Shown: positions 31,201 to 39,770, counted from the first letter of the stretch. The stretch is DNA of 42,555 bases from Methylomonas sp. (GCA_026988155.1 JALSLW010000075.1:1-42555); one strand, 5' to 3'. A program made the numbers and translations. Notes: generated by a model from the sequence alone, not told the origin.

Positions 31201-31325
31201 AGGCACAAATTTTGATACCTTTGGCCATTAGCATTATTTTTGGCATTGCCACCTCTACCCTGCTGGTGCTGTTTGTTATTCCCTGCCTTTATTGTATTTT
31301 GGAAGATTTTGGGATTGTTAGGTAA
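28248..31325 (+). CDS. RND efflux permease (AcrB/HAE1-type)
   Basis: The 1025-residue product has the typical duplicated layout: a first membrane helix, a large periplasmic domain, five to six helices, then the same again. The proton-relay aspartates lie in LLLALGILMDDAIVISE. The second half ends with FVSLAGIVVNDSILLVEFVKKH and the TTMAGLTPLL segment. GTG 28248 is the start, supported by a perfect AGGAGG 7 bases upstream. The very last codon and the TAA stop lie inside a MITE-like insertion beginning at 31321, so the native C-terminus has been replaced. The substrate cannot be told from sequence. Confidence 0.93.
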   Translation: MIRFFTLHPTAANLLMLFLMFIGFVTLPTLKRETLPEIKKYEVEIKIVYPGATPNDIEEKICLPLEDAIEGISFLEEVSCQAHNSYAVAIVKMFEAGDFLIFMDDINSAIDEIDSFPSDSEEPVISEVGRTQDVVTVALTANIKHQELKDLAEQIKSKMLLDPGIPLVTIEGFAKRQFQIQISQANLRQYGVSLQDIAMIIGRQDIDLPAGEINTASRDYQIRFNDEARSVEELGELVVLTSQQGTEIRLSDIAAIVDQFDETSDNIVFNGKPAAFLKVRKNSRDDSLKILEAVELFIEKQRQLLPAEVGFDLTQDFTSGIKDRIQLLISNAWQGLILVFGVMWLFFGGRYAFWVVMGLPVSFLASTWLLAQWGVSINMLSMVALLLALGILMDDAIVISESIGHQISLGKSPVDAAIDGTQAVARGVISSFITTLCIFVGLLFLSGDIGQNLRNIPLVLISVISVSLVEAFLILPHHLKHSLEKAGDESVSIVREKFTLYFNKLHEHIHGWVALLIRFRYAFIGSVIGLLFLSVSLLVSGIVKFSAFPDIEGDILQARILMPVGSSLAATEQTVKRLNKSLNQLNQNYREKYGEDLVHAVTLSYGMNADAFETGAHVATVSADLLTSELRELSINEIAEQWRKNTGEIPEALTISIKEPIIGPAGRAIYIQLQGEDLKQLSNASHQMQNWLQGYPGVSNLMDDLRPGKPEFTLHLKQGAYALGLDASTIAVQLRAAYQGIEILETSVGLETFEVVVILDEQSRDELDDFDYFPIIHPETGQVIPLSNVAEIISSRDYSHIQRINGQRTVTIYGDIDAEINNTQAILQDLQKQYLPDFKTRYPEINVVFEGEIKEGNLTRNSMRKSMLFGLAGIFILLSLQFRSYTEPLIVMMNIPLALIGVIWGHLLMGHDITMPSLLGFVSLAGIVVNDSILLVEFVKKHNREGMVPHESAAKASYERFRAVFLTSLTTMAGLTPLLFEQSPQAQILIPLAISIIFGIATSTLLVLFVIPCLYCILEDFGIVR

Positions 31326-31478
31326 CGCGCATTAAATAACCTACCCATATTGCGCAGGGTTTTTATTCGTCTTCAAGGCGCAACGAAGGGAGCATAGCAA
31401 GCTATGTGACCGAAGTTGCAACGCTGAAGACGGATAAAAAGACAAGCAAGATTGGTGGGTTATTTATTGCGAGTTGCC
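31321..31478. mobile_element. 158-bp MITE-like palindromic element after the RND permease
   Basis: Flanked by TTA on both sides (31318-31320 and 31479-31481). The ends form an imperfect inverted repeat of about 33 bp: GGTAACGCGCATTAAATAACC against the complement of GGTTATTTATTGCGAGTTGCC. An inner imperfect inverted repeat (CGTCTTCAAGGCGCAACG against CGCTGAAGACGG) surrounds a short centre. It shares with the element at 1162-1315 the left core GCAGGGTTTTT, a related centre with GCTACGTAAC or GCTATGTGAC, and the right core TAAAAAGACAAG. It carries no gene. Its size and target resemble IS5-group MITEs (inference). Confidence 0.7.
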
Positions 31479-31663
31479 TTAAAACAGAATATAACGACGA
31501 AGCGATACAGAAGCAATAGGAGTTAATAATTTATTTAAGCCTAAATGCCTCTTAGTGGACTATCATAAATTAATTGCTAAACTGATTAAAACAAAAATGG
31601 TGACAGGAACTATAGTTAAGGCAGCTGCAAGCAAATGCTTACTGAAATTTAAATGATAATATA

Positions 31664-33322
31664 ATGACGATAGACGACCGGATAGGTGCCTTGTTAATTC
31701 ATGAAGGTATCATCAATGATAATGAATTAAAACAGGCACTCAACATTCAAAAGCAGTATGGAGGACGAATAGGTGAAGTCCTTATAAATCAGGGAAACTG
31801 CAGTGAAGAAGATGTTTTAACGCAATTGTCTTTACAGCTTGATTTGCCACGGCTTCAAGACTGGCAGGACATTCCGGGTGACCTCGGCAATGTTGAGCTT
31901 TATGGCATCAGTGCAGAATGGTGGAGCAAACAAAAGGCATTTCCATTAGGACTGAAGGATAATCAGCTTTGGGTAGCAGTACATGATGTGTTAGATGTTT
32001 TTGTTTTGGATGCGGTAAAGCAAATAACGGGGGAAATGATTTTACCTGTCATTACAGGCAGTCACGAGTTACGCCAGCTTCTATCCCTACTGGAATCGTC
32101 AGTTGCAAATACCGAAATAACAGATGAAAGCCTATTGCAAGACCTGGCTATAGGCGCGCCAATTATAAAATTTGTTAATGATACTATTCAGCGTGCGATG
32201 GATGCTCACGCCTCTGATATTCATTTTGAATCCTATAGGGGGATATTCAGAATTCGATTTCGGGTTGATGGCGTACTTCATGAGGTAGATAGGCCAGGGG
32301 CAAGTATGCAGCCAGCAATCATATCTCGTTTAAAACTGATGGCAGAACTAGATATCTCCGAAACACGGCTGCCTCAAGACGGGCGTATAAGGCTGCGTGT
32401 CGGAGGCATAGACCTTGATATTCGTGTAGCAACATCTCCTGGCGTTGCTGGAGAAAATATAGTCCTCCGGCTGCTGATCAGCGAGGGAGGGGTTGAAAAA
32501 ATAGATGACCTGGGCATGCACAGTGACCACTCCCAGCTCACCAAAAAGCTATTGACTCACACCAATGGAATTATCTTAGTTACAGGTCCAACCGGCAGCG
32601 GTAAAAGTACGACCTTGTACAGCTTTCTTAGGCATTTAATGGGAGACGAAAGAAAAATAATTACCGTTGAGGACCCCGTTGAATATCAAATTAATGGCAT
32701 AACGCAAATCCCTGTCAATACCGAAATTGGATTAAGTTTCGCCTCGGTTTTAAGGTCCGTACTAAGACAGGATCCTGACATCGTTATGATTGGTGAAATA
32801 CGAGACAAAGAAACAGCCGAAATTGCAGTTCAGGCGGCCTTAACAGGACATTTGGTGCTATCGACATTACATACCAATGATGCTCCAAGTGCTTTTGTAA
32901 GGCTGATGGATATGGGTGTTGAGCCTTACTTGCTGGCATCGTCAATCATTGGCGTATTAGGCCAGCGACTAGTGAGGGCTGTCTGTCCGCAATGCTCGGA
33001 AACCGATAGCAAAGCATTAGCCGCAGCAGAGTCGGTAGGATGGACAAAAATACAGCAGCAATGGCCGCTGCTTAAAAAGCCCGCACACTTTTCTCATGGG
33101 CTTGGCTGTTCTCATTGTTTAGGCTCAGGATACCGGGGCCGACGTTCAATTTTTGAAATGCTAGAAGTCAATGGCGAGCTTCAGCATCTACTATCGGTGG
33201 AACCAGAAAAAATTATTAACTATTTTACGGAAAATAAAATAAGAACTCTGCAGGAAGACGGACTGTTAGCCGCTGCAGAAGCAAGCACTACCATTGAAGA
33301 AGTATTGCGAGTAACAGGATGA
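31664..33322 (+). CDS. gspE: Type II secretion ATPase GspE
   Basis: GspE is the cytosolic hexameric motor that drives pseudopilus assembly. The 552-residue product has an N-terminal GspE/PilB domain (about 5-150), then ASDIHFE, and a Walker A GPTGSGKST (G308 to T316, K314). The aspartate-box ITVEDPVEYQI, Walker B RQDPDIVMIGEIRD and HTNDAPSAF follow. The zinc-binding tetracysteine is complete: C441/C444 and C482/C485. The ATG at 31664 lacks a good ribosome site. It is the first gene of the eleven-gene unit. Confidence 0.96.
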   Translation: MTIDDRIGALLIHEGIINDNELKQALNIQKQYGGRIGEVLINQGNCSEEDVLTQLSLQLDLPRLQDWQDIPGDLGNVELYGISAEWWSKQKAFPLGLKDNQLWVAVHDVLDVFVLDAVKQITGEMILPVITGSHELRQLLSLLESSVANTEITDESLLQDLAIGAPIIKFVNDTIQRAMDAHASDIHFESYRGIFRIRFRVDGVLHEVDRPGASMQPAIISRLKLMAELDISETRLPQDGRIRLRVGGIDLDIRVATSPGVAGENIVLRLLISEGGVEKIDDLGMHSDHSQLTKKLLTHTNGIILVTGPTGSGKSTTLYSFLRHLMGDERKIITVEDPVEYQINGITQIPVNTEIGLSFASVLRSVLRQDPDIVMIGEIRDKETAEIAVQAALTGHLVLSTLHTNDAPSAFVRLMDMGVEPYLLASSIIGVLGQRLVRAVCPQCSETDSKALAAAESVGWTKIQQQWPLLKKPAHFSHGLGCSHCLGSGYRGRRSIFEMLEVNGELQHLLSVEPEKIINYFTENKIRTLQEDGLLAAAEASTTIEEVLRVTG

Positions 33323-34497
33323 ATTATTATCATTACGCAGGACACCGCAGCAATGGACTGTCAATACAAGGCTGGCTATTGGCAGAAGACAGGGACGCAG
33401 CCGTCGCCATACTTAGAGAACGGCAGGTAGATCCTCTTTATGTAAAACAGGCGGCAAGCCAAATACCCTTAAAAGTACCTATGGAGGAATTACTAGCCTC
33501 ACTGCGTGAACTGGCAAGTCTGAGGGGAAGCGGCATGGCACTGGATAAATCAATAGAAGCCGTTGCCAACACTATAGAGCATAAGCTGCTAAAACAGGCC
33601 TGGAATCAGGCATTGCAATCCATTCGCTCAGGATTGACATTGTCGGAAGCTTTAGCCTCGGCACCCTATGCATTTCCACGCTATGCCGTTCCCATGGTTA
33701 AGCTGGGCGAAGCAAACGGTGAGCTAAAATCAGTACTGCACTCCGTAGCAGATAGACTGGAAGAAGAACTAAGCTTAAGCAATGAAATTAAATCAGCATT
33801 AACCTATCCCGTTTTTTTACTAGTGATTAGTGTCTTGGTCTTACTGTTTTTATTTTTAGTGATCATACCAAAATTTGGCGCAATGGCAGGAGCCAACTCA
33901 TCAGGTGCAATGTATGCTTTAGTTTCCCTGGCAAATTTATTGAAGAGTACTTTCTGGCTATGGGGGAGCTTATTGGCGATAGCACTGGTCAGTCTTGTCT
34001 ATTACGCCAAACAGGGCACATTGCAAATGCTATTATGGAAGATACTGCAAAACACCCCGGGCATAAAAAAATTACTGGAAGCATGGGAGGTTGTCCAGTT
34101 TTCTGGCGGTATGCGCCGACTGCTGACACAAAAAGTTGCTATTCTGGAAGCTTTAACGCTATCCACAGAAACGCTTGGGAGAGAAGAGATAAAACGGCAG
34201 CTAAAGTTAGCCGAAGGAAGTATGCGAAGAGGAAAATCGTTAGCCCAGTCACTTGAGGAGCATAAAGCCTTCCCGGCAATGGTTATACAGATGATTGCTG
34301 TAGGAGAAAGTGCCGCCAGCCTGCCAGAAAGCCTAGAAGAAATTTGCAAACTCTATGAAAGACGCTTACGCGAAGGGATACGGCGCATATTATCACTATT
34401 GGAGCCTGCTGTTATTGTTACACTAGGCATTGTCGTTGGCGGCATAATGGTCGTACTGCTTTCCGGCATTATGAGCATGAATGATCTGCCTATATAA
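33319..34497 (+). CDS. gspF: Type II secretion inner-membrane platform protein GspF
   Basis: GspF is the polytopic platform on which the pseudopilus is built and to which GspE docks. The 392-residue product has two related cytosolic GspF domains (about 55-175 and 255-375). It has three membrane helices (about 167-188, 212-232 and the C-terminal 355-385). MVKLGEANGELKSVL and MIAVGESAASLPESL are the two repeat signatures. It overlaps gspE by 4 bases (ATGA), so translation is coupled. Confidence 0.96.
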   Translation: MNYYHYAGHRSNGLSIQGWLLAEDRDAAVAILRERQVDPLYVKQAASQIPLKVPMEELLASLRELASLRGSGMALDKSIEAVANTIEHKLLKQAWNQALQSIRSGLTLSEALASAPYAFPRYAVPMVKLGEANGELKSVLHSVADRLEEELSLSNEIKSALTYPVFLLVISVLVLLFLFLVIIPKFGAMAGANSSGAMYALVSLANLLKSTFWLWGSLLAIALVSLVYYAKQGTLQMLLWKILQNTPGIKKLLEAWEVVQFSGGMRRLLTQKVAILEALTLSTETLGREEIKRQLKLAEGSMRRGKSLAQSLEEHKAFPAMVIQMIAVGESAASLPESLEEICKLYERRLREGIRRILSLLEPAVIVTLGIVVGGIMVVLLSGIMSMNDLPI

Positions 34498-34538
34498 AAA
34501 AAACAGCAAACTATCCGCTGTCAGCTAGAATTAATAAA

Positions 34539-34958
34539 ATGAAAAATAAATATACAAAGAAGAACGGCTTTACCCTAATAGAACTACTGGTTGTTTTGGT
34601 TATTATTACTTTGCTAGCCACCCTGGTAGGGCCTCAACTGTTTCAAAAATTAGGATCATCAAAGGTGAAAGTGGCAGGAGCCCAGATAGCATTGCTTTCA
34701 TCAGCGCTTGACACTTTTAGGCTGGATACAGGTCATTACCCCTCTACCGACCAAGGGCTGCAGTCCTTGATAAAAAAACCGGCAAAAGAAAAAAACTGGG
34801 ATGGCCCCTACCTTGCCGAAGAAGTGCCTTTAGACCCTTGGGAGAATGAATATCACTACAAGCGGCCAGGAAAAAATGGTCCCTATGCCTTATTCACCCT
34901 AGGCCAGGATGCAACAGAAGGTGGCGATCATGAAGCAAAGGATCAGGGGAAATTTTAA
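34539..34958 (+). CDS. gspG: Major pseudopilin GspG
   Basis: GspG forms the body of the pseudopilus. The 139-residue product has a short basic leader with cleavage G|FTLIELLVVLVI (Glu at +5). DTGHYPSTDQGLQSLI and the WDGPYL-DPWENEYHYKRPG C-terminal part include the acidic residues that bind calcium in this subunit. The gene starts 41 bases after gspF. The prepilin peptidase needed to process it is not in the window. Confidence 0.96.
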   Translation: MKNKYTKKNGFTLIELLVVLVIITLLATLVGPQLFQKLGSSKVKVAGAQIALLSSALDTFRLDTGHYPSTDQGLQSLIKKPAKEKNWDGPYLAEEVPLDPWENEYHYKRPGKNGPYALFTLGQDATEGGDHEAKDQGKF

Positions 34959-35081
34959 GCTTTATATCGCTAAGAAATGGCAAGTGAAGCTTAAGCCACG
35001 CCAAATGCAATACGAGATTAAACCCGCGCTTCCCATTTGATAATTATCCCAATGATGCTCATCAAAAATACACTGGCATAA

Positions 35082-35489
35082 ATGACTGCACAATCAGCTT
35101 TTACCTTACTGGAATTATTGGTTGTGCTTATCATAATAGGTTTTACCAGCAGTTTTGTAACGCCTGATTTATGGCGCAGCTATGAAAAGTCGCAGCAGCG
35201 TGAAGTAATGCAAAACTTTGCATTATCGCTGGATAAATACCGCATTCAGGCCTATAAATCGGGACGTGCAATTGAAATTGTCAAAGAGGCGACTGGCCCA
35301 GAAAATAATCCGGAAATAATACAGATCCCCGCCCTGCCCTCAGGCTGGACAGTTGAAAAAGCTACAGCATTGCGGTTTTTGCCAACAGGTGTAACCAATG
35401 GAGGTCAATATCAAATAAAATCTCCAGATAGACGCTGGGTATTAAAAATCAGCCCGTTAGACGGTGAGCATGAAATCAGCCTGCAATAA
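35082..35489 (+). CDS. gspH: Minor pseudopilin GspH
   Basis: GspH is a minor pseudopilin near the tip complex. The 135-residue product has the type III signal MTAQSA|FTLLELLVVLIII with Glu at +5. The residue before the cleavage site is alanine rather than the usual glycine. A GspH-type beta-rich C-terminal domain follows. It begins after a 123-base gap that shows no clear terminator. It overlaps gspI by 20 bases. Confidence 0.85.
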   Translation: MTAQSAFTLLELLVVLIIIGFTSSFVTPDLWRSYEKSQQREVMQNFALSLDKYRIQAYKSGRAIEIVKEATGPENNPEIIQIPALPSGWTVEKATALRFLPTGVTNGGQYQIKSPDRRWVLKISPLDGEHEISLQ

Positions 35490-35880
35490 AAAACAGCAGG
35501 GTTTTACCCTAATTGAAGTACTGGTTGCCTCAACTATTGTCATCATCAGCATAGGGACAATATTGCAATTATTTAGCGTAGGGCTAGACCAAAACCAGCG
35601 GGTAGCACAACTGGCCCATTTATTGACCGTTCAAAGGACAGTTACAGCAAAATTAGAGCAACTAAACCCAGCCCAGCAGCAAAAAGGGCAAGGCATAAGC
35701 GTCGGCTTAAACTATCAGTGGCAAGCAAAAATCTTGCTGCCTTTTACACAGATTCATCAAGAAGAAAGTTTTTTCCCACGTCAGCTGGCACTTTATGACA
35801 TAGATGTGAAGATAGAAAAGCCACGAGGCGGCATATATCAATTTAACCTTCAGCAAATAGGCTGGCGAAGCAAGAAATGA
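35470..35880 (+). CDS. gspI: Minor pseudopilin GspI
   Basis: GspI starts the tip complex with GspJ and GspK. The 136-residue product has the leader KKQQG|FTLIEVLVASTIVI (Glu +5) and a short C-terminal domain (FNLQQIGWRSK end). ATG 35470 is preferred over GTG 35464 two codons upstream. The start lies within the end of gspH. Assignment to I rests on order and on the short VLVA signal typical for I. Confidence 0.88.
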   Translation: MKSACNKKQQGFTLIEVLVASTIVIISIGTILQLFSVGLDQNQRVAQLAHLLTVQRTVTAKLEQLNPAQQQKGQGISVGLNYQWQAKILLPFTQIHQEESFFPRQLALYDIDVKIEKPRGGIYQFNLQQIGWRSKK

Positions 35881-36575
35881 TGCGACAAAAAGGCTTTACT
35901 CTAATAGAAATGCTAGTTGCAATGGCTATCTTCAGCAGCCTGATCTCAGTATTAATGCTAGGCTTTCAGCAAGGCTTGCTATTATGGGATAAAACGCAGA
36001 AGCAGAGTCATATCTGGCTTAAAAGCGAATTTCGCTACGGCCTGCTAAATACCGCATTTTCACAGGCCATCACAGCAACCAATCAATACAAAAAAGGGCG
36101 ATATGCCAGCTATTTTATTGGCACAGCAACAAATATAAAATTTATATCAGCAGCTCCCATAATGGATGTTAATGGACGCATACGCCCCATAGAGATAAAA
36201 GCTGTTGAAGAGAATCGCAAATGGCAGCTGCTATACAGAGAAGGTTCACGCTACAGTGATATTGACAGAGGGATAAGGTGGAATAAAAACTGGGCCAAAT
36301 TATTAACAGGCCTGGAAAAAATAACGTTTTCCTATTTGGCCCCCGCTTTCCCCTTGCCGGCAGAACTGGATAGACGCTGGTTAACTAAAGAAGAAAAATT
36401 GCGCTACAGGGAAAAATCCACCTGGATTGCAGACTACGATAGTAAACAGCGCTGGCTTTATCCACTGCAAATAGCCATAGAATTTACCGACGGAAAAGGC
36501 CTGGCTCAGCAATGGCTGCTTACACCGCCAAATGGCTCTGATGCATGGTCAATGGAAATTTATGAAGATAACTGA
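35877..36575 (+). CDS. gspJ: Minor pseudopilin GspJ
   Basis: The 232-residue product has MMRQKG|FTLIEMLVAMAIFS and a larger C-terminal domain (about 30-232), as usual for GspJ (about 190-230 residues). It overlaps gspI by 4 bases (ATGA) and is itself overlapped at the end by gspK. It should join GspI and GspK in the tip trimer. Confidence 0.9.
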   Translation: MMRQKGFTLIEMLVAMAIFSSLISVLMLGFQQGLLLWDKTQKQSHIWLKSEFRYGLLNTAFSQAITATNQYKKGRYASYFIGTATNIKFISAAPIMDVNGRIRPIEIKAVEENRKWQLLYREGSRYSDIDRGIRWNKNWAKLLTGLEKITFSYLAPAFPLPAELDRRWLTKEEKLRYREKSTWIADYDSKQRWLYPLQIAIEFTDGKGLAQQWLLTPPNGSDAWSMEIYEDN

Positions 36576-37479
36576 TAAGGCCGGTAACAAAGGCTTTGCC
36601 CTGCCCATTACCCTGATTGTATTGTCATTGCTAACGGTTCTATCCATGGGTATCAGTCAAATGGCACGCCAAAATATAGCAAAAATACAGAGTCGCCAGC
36701 AATTTCTTCAGGATGAGCTACAATTAAAAAATACCAGCCAGTGGGTGCTATATCAGCTATTAACCGGCGTTCCTGATAAAAATGTAAAGCGCAATAACAG
36801 CTACACCCTGCCTGTTGACAATACAGCCGTCAGCTATAATCAGGTACAGGTACAGGTACAGGACTCAGCAGGATTGATGGGGCTATACTATTATTATCCG
36901 AAAAGAACAGAACAATTATTAAAAAAACTGACAGATAAGCAGAGCGCAGTAAAAATAGCGGCTCAATTAAAAGACTGGATAGATAAGGACTCACGCAGCA
37001 GTTATCAAGGAATGGAAGCGGCCGGTTACCGAAAAACAGGCCAGCCAATGCTGCCCAGAAACGCCCCCATAAGGTCACTGGATGAACTGCTGGAACTCCC
37101 GGCCATGACGGTCGCACTTTATAATGGCAGCGATCATAAAACCGGAATTAGAGATTTGATGCTTGCTGGAGGCGTTGCCGAATTTAACATTGCTACTGCA
37201 CCAGATATATTGCTCGGCCCTATGTTAGGCATAACAGGAAAAAAACTAGCGCAAATAAAAGCCTTAAAAAAAGCAAAAGACTGGACGCATATACGAGAAG
37301 CTACAGCAAGGATGAGCCTGTTTTCTGACTCCTCACCATTAGGCCAGGCGTATCAATATCGCGTAATCTTAACCTTGCCCAATGGCAAAAAGTCACGAGC
37401 GCTTTACCAGTTAACCCCCAGCAAAGAAAAACCGTATCAACAAAAACAATGGCAATACCCAGACAATGACAGAGGATAA
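36562..37479 (+). CDS. gspK: Minor pseudopilin GspK
   Basis: GspK caps the pseudopilus. The 305-residue product begins MKITDKAGNKG|FALPITLIVLSLL. As in other GspK proteins there is no Glu at +5. The large alpha domain follows, with the segments QDSAGLMGLY, RKTGQPMLPRNAPIRSLDELLELP and EFNIATAPDILLGPMLGITGKK. ATG 36562, overlapping the gspJ end by 14 bases, is chosen because the reading upstream to 36532 only adds residues outside the prepilin leader. Bases 36841-36861 hold three copies of CAGGTA in frame, coding VQVQVQD. Confidence 0.92.
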   Translation: MKITDKAGNKGFALPITLIVLSLLTVLSMGISQMARQNIAKIQSRQQFLQDELQLKNTSQWVLYQLLTGVPDKNVKRNNSYTLPVDNTAVSYNQVQVQVQDSAGLMGLYYYYPKRTEQLLKKLTDKQSAVKIAAQLKDWIDKDSRSSYQGMEAAGYRKTGQPMLPRNAPIRSLDELLELPAMTVALYNGSDHKTGIRDLMLAGGVAEFNIATAPDILLGPMLGITGKKLAQIKALKKAKDWTHIREATARMSLFSDSSPLGQAYQYRVILTLPNGKKSRALYQLTPSKEKPYQQKQWQYPDNDRG

Positions 37480-38719
37480 AGAAATAGCAGGCAAGCCAAA
37501 AAAGTCGGGAATATTGGCATTTATAGAAAGCTTTAACTCTGTTTATTTAATAAAACAGCATAACCAGGCACTGCAAGCCAATAAACTGGTGGACTCTTGC
37601 TGGCAAACAGTGGCGGCAGAAGATATTCCTGCCCCAGGCTCCCTGGCACGCATAATTTTATTAATCCCAGACAGTGAAGCGGTTTTTCGGCAGCAGACTT
37701 TCTCAACAGACCTGGTTGCAGAAAAGAACTTGGAAGAAGCCATTAGTTTAAATATAGAAAGCTGGTCACCCTATGGTGCAGATTGCTTTCAGATGAGCAT
37801 GATTGCAAAAAACAGCGGACAATGGATTGTATCGGTCTGGCTATGGAAAAAATCAGCGCAGGAACGCCTGTTAAACATATTGCCAGAACAGAAATACACC
37901 CATATCATGCCAGAAATGGCATGGCACTGCGCCTGCCTCAAAAATAATGAGCCAACGGTACTGATAGCCGAAACAACAGAAAAGCCAGGCTATGCACACA
38001 TTGCTGAAGATGGCCTGCCCAAGCAAATAGCATGGCCAGAAAATCAGCGGGAAGTCTCACGTTTTTGGCGCAGTGTAGGGCAGGCAGACGGACAAATTAA
38101 GCAAATAACCTTAACAGATCAGGACTTGCCAACCCAGGGACTGCCAGATAATATTGAACACATAGTACTCGACAACCCAAAAGCACGTTCAAAATGGCTA
38201 AAGCGAGCGCAATGCAAAGGTGTAAATGACTGGTTTAACCCCGTCAACTGGGTTAAACCGGCCCTAGCTGTTTTAACTTTAGCCATTGTCTGGGCAGCCG
38301 TTGACGCAGCATTAATAACCAATAAAAATCAGCGGCTCACAGAATTAATCAATCAATCCAAACAGAGCAATCACAGTGTTATTGCGCAACAGGAAAAAAT
38401 TGACGCCAGCTTGCTCCACCTTACACATTTTGCAGCCTTAAAGCAGCGCCAGCAGCAGGCAGAAAATATACTGGCAGAACTAAGCCAGCGCATACCCAAA
38501 GATATTTGGCTGGAAACCATTCAATTAGACCAGCACTGGCTAGATATAAGAGGCCGGGGGAAAGATGTGATACGCCTGCTGGCATTGCTGGAAACAGTCA
38601 GCAATACTGAAGACATTGTACTGCTTAACGATGTTAGGCCCGATGCGAGAACAGGCGATGAACAGTTTCAAATTCGCATAATACTGACAGACCTGCTTAA
38701 CGCGGAGCTAAAACCATGA
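37466..38719 (+). CDS. gspL: Type II secretion protein GspL (PilN-like C-terminal domain)
   Basis: GspL links GspE to the membrane. The 417-residue product has an actin-like cytosolic N-terminal half (about 15-245), a membrane helix (about 268-290, WVKPALAVLTLAIVWAAVDA) and a PilN-like periplasmic domain of about 120 residues with IPKDIWLETIQLDQHWL and RGRGKDVIRLLALLE. It starts within the gspK end (14-base overlap) and overlaps gspM by 4 bases. Sequence conservation is weaker than for E, F or D, as is common for L. Confidence 0.85.
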   Translation: MTEDKEIAGKPKKSGILAFIESFNSVYLIKQHNQALQANKLVDSCWQTVAAEDIPAPGSLARIILLIPDSEAVFRQQTFSTDLVAEKNLEEAISLNIESWSPYGADCFQMSMIAKNSGQWIVSVWLWKKSAQERLLNILPEQKYTHIMPEMAWHCACLKNNEPTVLIAETTEKPGYAHIAEDGLPKQIAWPENQREVSRFWRSVGQADGQIKQITLTDQDLPTQGLPDNIEHIVLDNPKARSKWLKRAQCKGVNDWFNPVNWVKPALAVLTLAIVWAAVDAALITNKNQRLTELINQSKQSNHSVIAQQEKIDASLLHLTHFAALKQRQQQAENILAELSQRIPKDIWLETIQLDQHWLDIRGRGKDVIRLLALLETVSNTEDIVLLNDVRPDARTGDEQFQIRIILTDLLNAELKP

Positions 38720-39315
38720 GCCTAATAGCCCAGTTTAAAACAGAATGGAGCAACCGCCAGAATTTTGATTCGCCCATCGTCATATGGGGCGGACTATTAT
38801 CGCTAGGCATTATATTGTGGGCGCTTATACTAATGCCCTATTTGCAGTGGCGGGGTCAGCAATATCAGCAGTTTGATCAAAAAATCAAAAAGGTAAGCCG
38901 ATTACAGGCCCTGCAAGAAGCGGCCGATGAATGGCAGCAGGCACAGCAGCAATTCCAAAGTGCAGAAGAACAGATGATTGCCAGTTTATTTCAGCAGACC
39001 AGCTATGTAACTGCACAGACAGCACTGCTCAACCTGCTTAGAAAAGAAATAAAAAACAACAGCCTAAAACTAGAATCGCAGAGACTGCAAGAAAGTGAAG
39101 CAGAAAAAAACATAGGGCAAAAAATAAGCATTACATTAAGGCTGAAAGGTGATCTGATAAATGTACTACAATTAATACATAATTTAAGTCAGCACCCTAA
39201 ATTGCTAAATATAGAAAAATTATACATAAATAAAAGCAGGCAGAATTTAATGGCAGTTACCCTGCAAGTAAGCGGTTTTCGACTTACAGCGGATAATACG
39301 GAAAGTGAAGAATAA
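38716..39315 (+). CDS. gspM: Type II secretion protein GspM (PilO-like)
   Basis: GspM pairs with GspL in the inner membrane. The 199-residue product has a short cytosolic segment, one membrane helix (about 22-42), a glutamine-rich coiled coil (about 45-90), and a ferredoxin-like periplasmic domain (about 100-195). Size, topology and place between gspL and the N gene support the call; the sequence itself is divergent. Confidence 0.82.
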   Translation: MSLIAQFKTEWSNRQNFDSPIVIWGGLLSLGIILWALILMPYLQWRGQQYQQFDQKIKKVSRLQALQEAADEWQQAQQQFQSAEEQMIASLFQQTSYVTAQTALLNLLRKEIKNNSLKLESQRLQESEAEKNIGQKISITLRLKGDLINVLQLIHNLSQHPKLLNIEKLYINKSRQNLMAVTLQVSGFRLTADNTESEE

Positions 39316-39770
39316 TGAGCTGGCAAATTAAAGTAGCATACCTTGCCATACTGGCAGCCATTATTTTCCCACTGCTGCAGCAATGGGGAAAACCCATTGT
39401 CATTCCTGCTAAACAGGCATTATTGCCACCAGAGTTGCCTTTTATACCCCAGCGTAATAATGAACTGCTAAAAAAAATGCTCTCACATAATTTATGGGAG
39501 CAAAACCATCAGAATATAGACGCAAAAAAGCACACTCAACAATCTGCAGAACAAGGAACACAGCAAGCAAAGGAATGGATATTGGACGGAATAGGGTACC
39601 AGCAAAAAGGCAGAGCAATTGCAGTTATAACAGAAAATGGCAAGACCAAAACCTATCGGGAAACTGACCAGTTGGCCGATGGATCACTTATAAAAAAAAT
39701 ACTGATTAACAGTATAACGGTAGAAAAAGAAGGAGAAGAAAGGAATGTATATTTATTCAAGGAATATTAA
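39315..39770 (+). CDS. XpsN/GspC-like inner-membrane component
   Basis: The 151-residue product has one N-terminal membrane helix (about 5-22), a short linker, and a C-terminal homology-region-like domain (about 90-150, with AKEWILDGIGYQQKGRAIAVI). It has no PDZ domain. In the Xanthomonas Xps operon the gene at this position is xpsN, whose product bridges the L/M assembly to the secretin as GspC does elsewhere. It is considerably shorter than XpsN as I recall it. It overlaps gspM by 1 base and gspD by 26 bases. Confidence 0.7.
   Translation: MSWQIKVAYLAILAAIIFPLLQQWGKPIVIPAKQALLPPELPFIPQRNNELLKKMLSHNLWEQNHQNIDAKKHTQQSAEQGTQQAKEWILDGIGYQQKGRAIAVITENGKTKTYRETDQLADGSLIKKILINSITVEKEGEERNVYLFKEY

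Noticed and set aside
36841-36861. CAGGTA triple repeat in gspK
   Set aside because: Three in-frame copies coding VQVQVQ fit a beta strand; no sign of phase variation because the unit is six bases.
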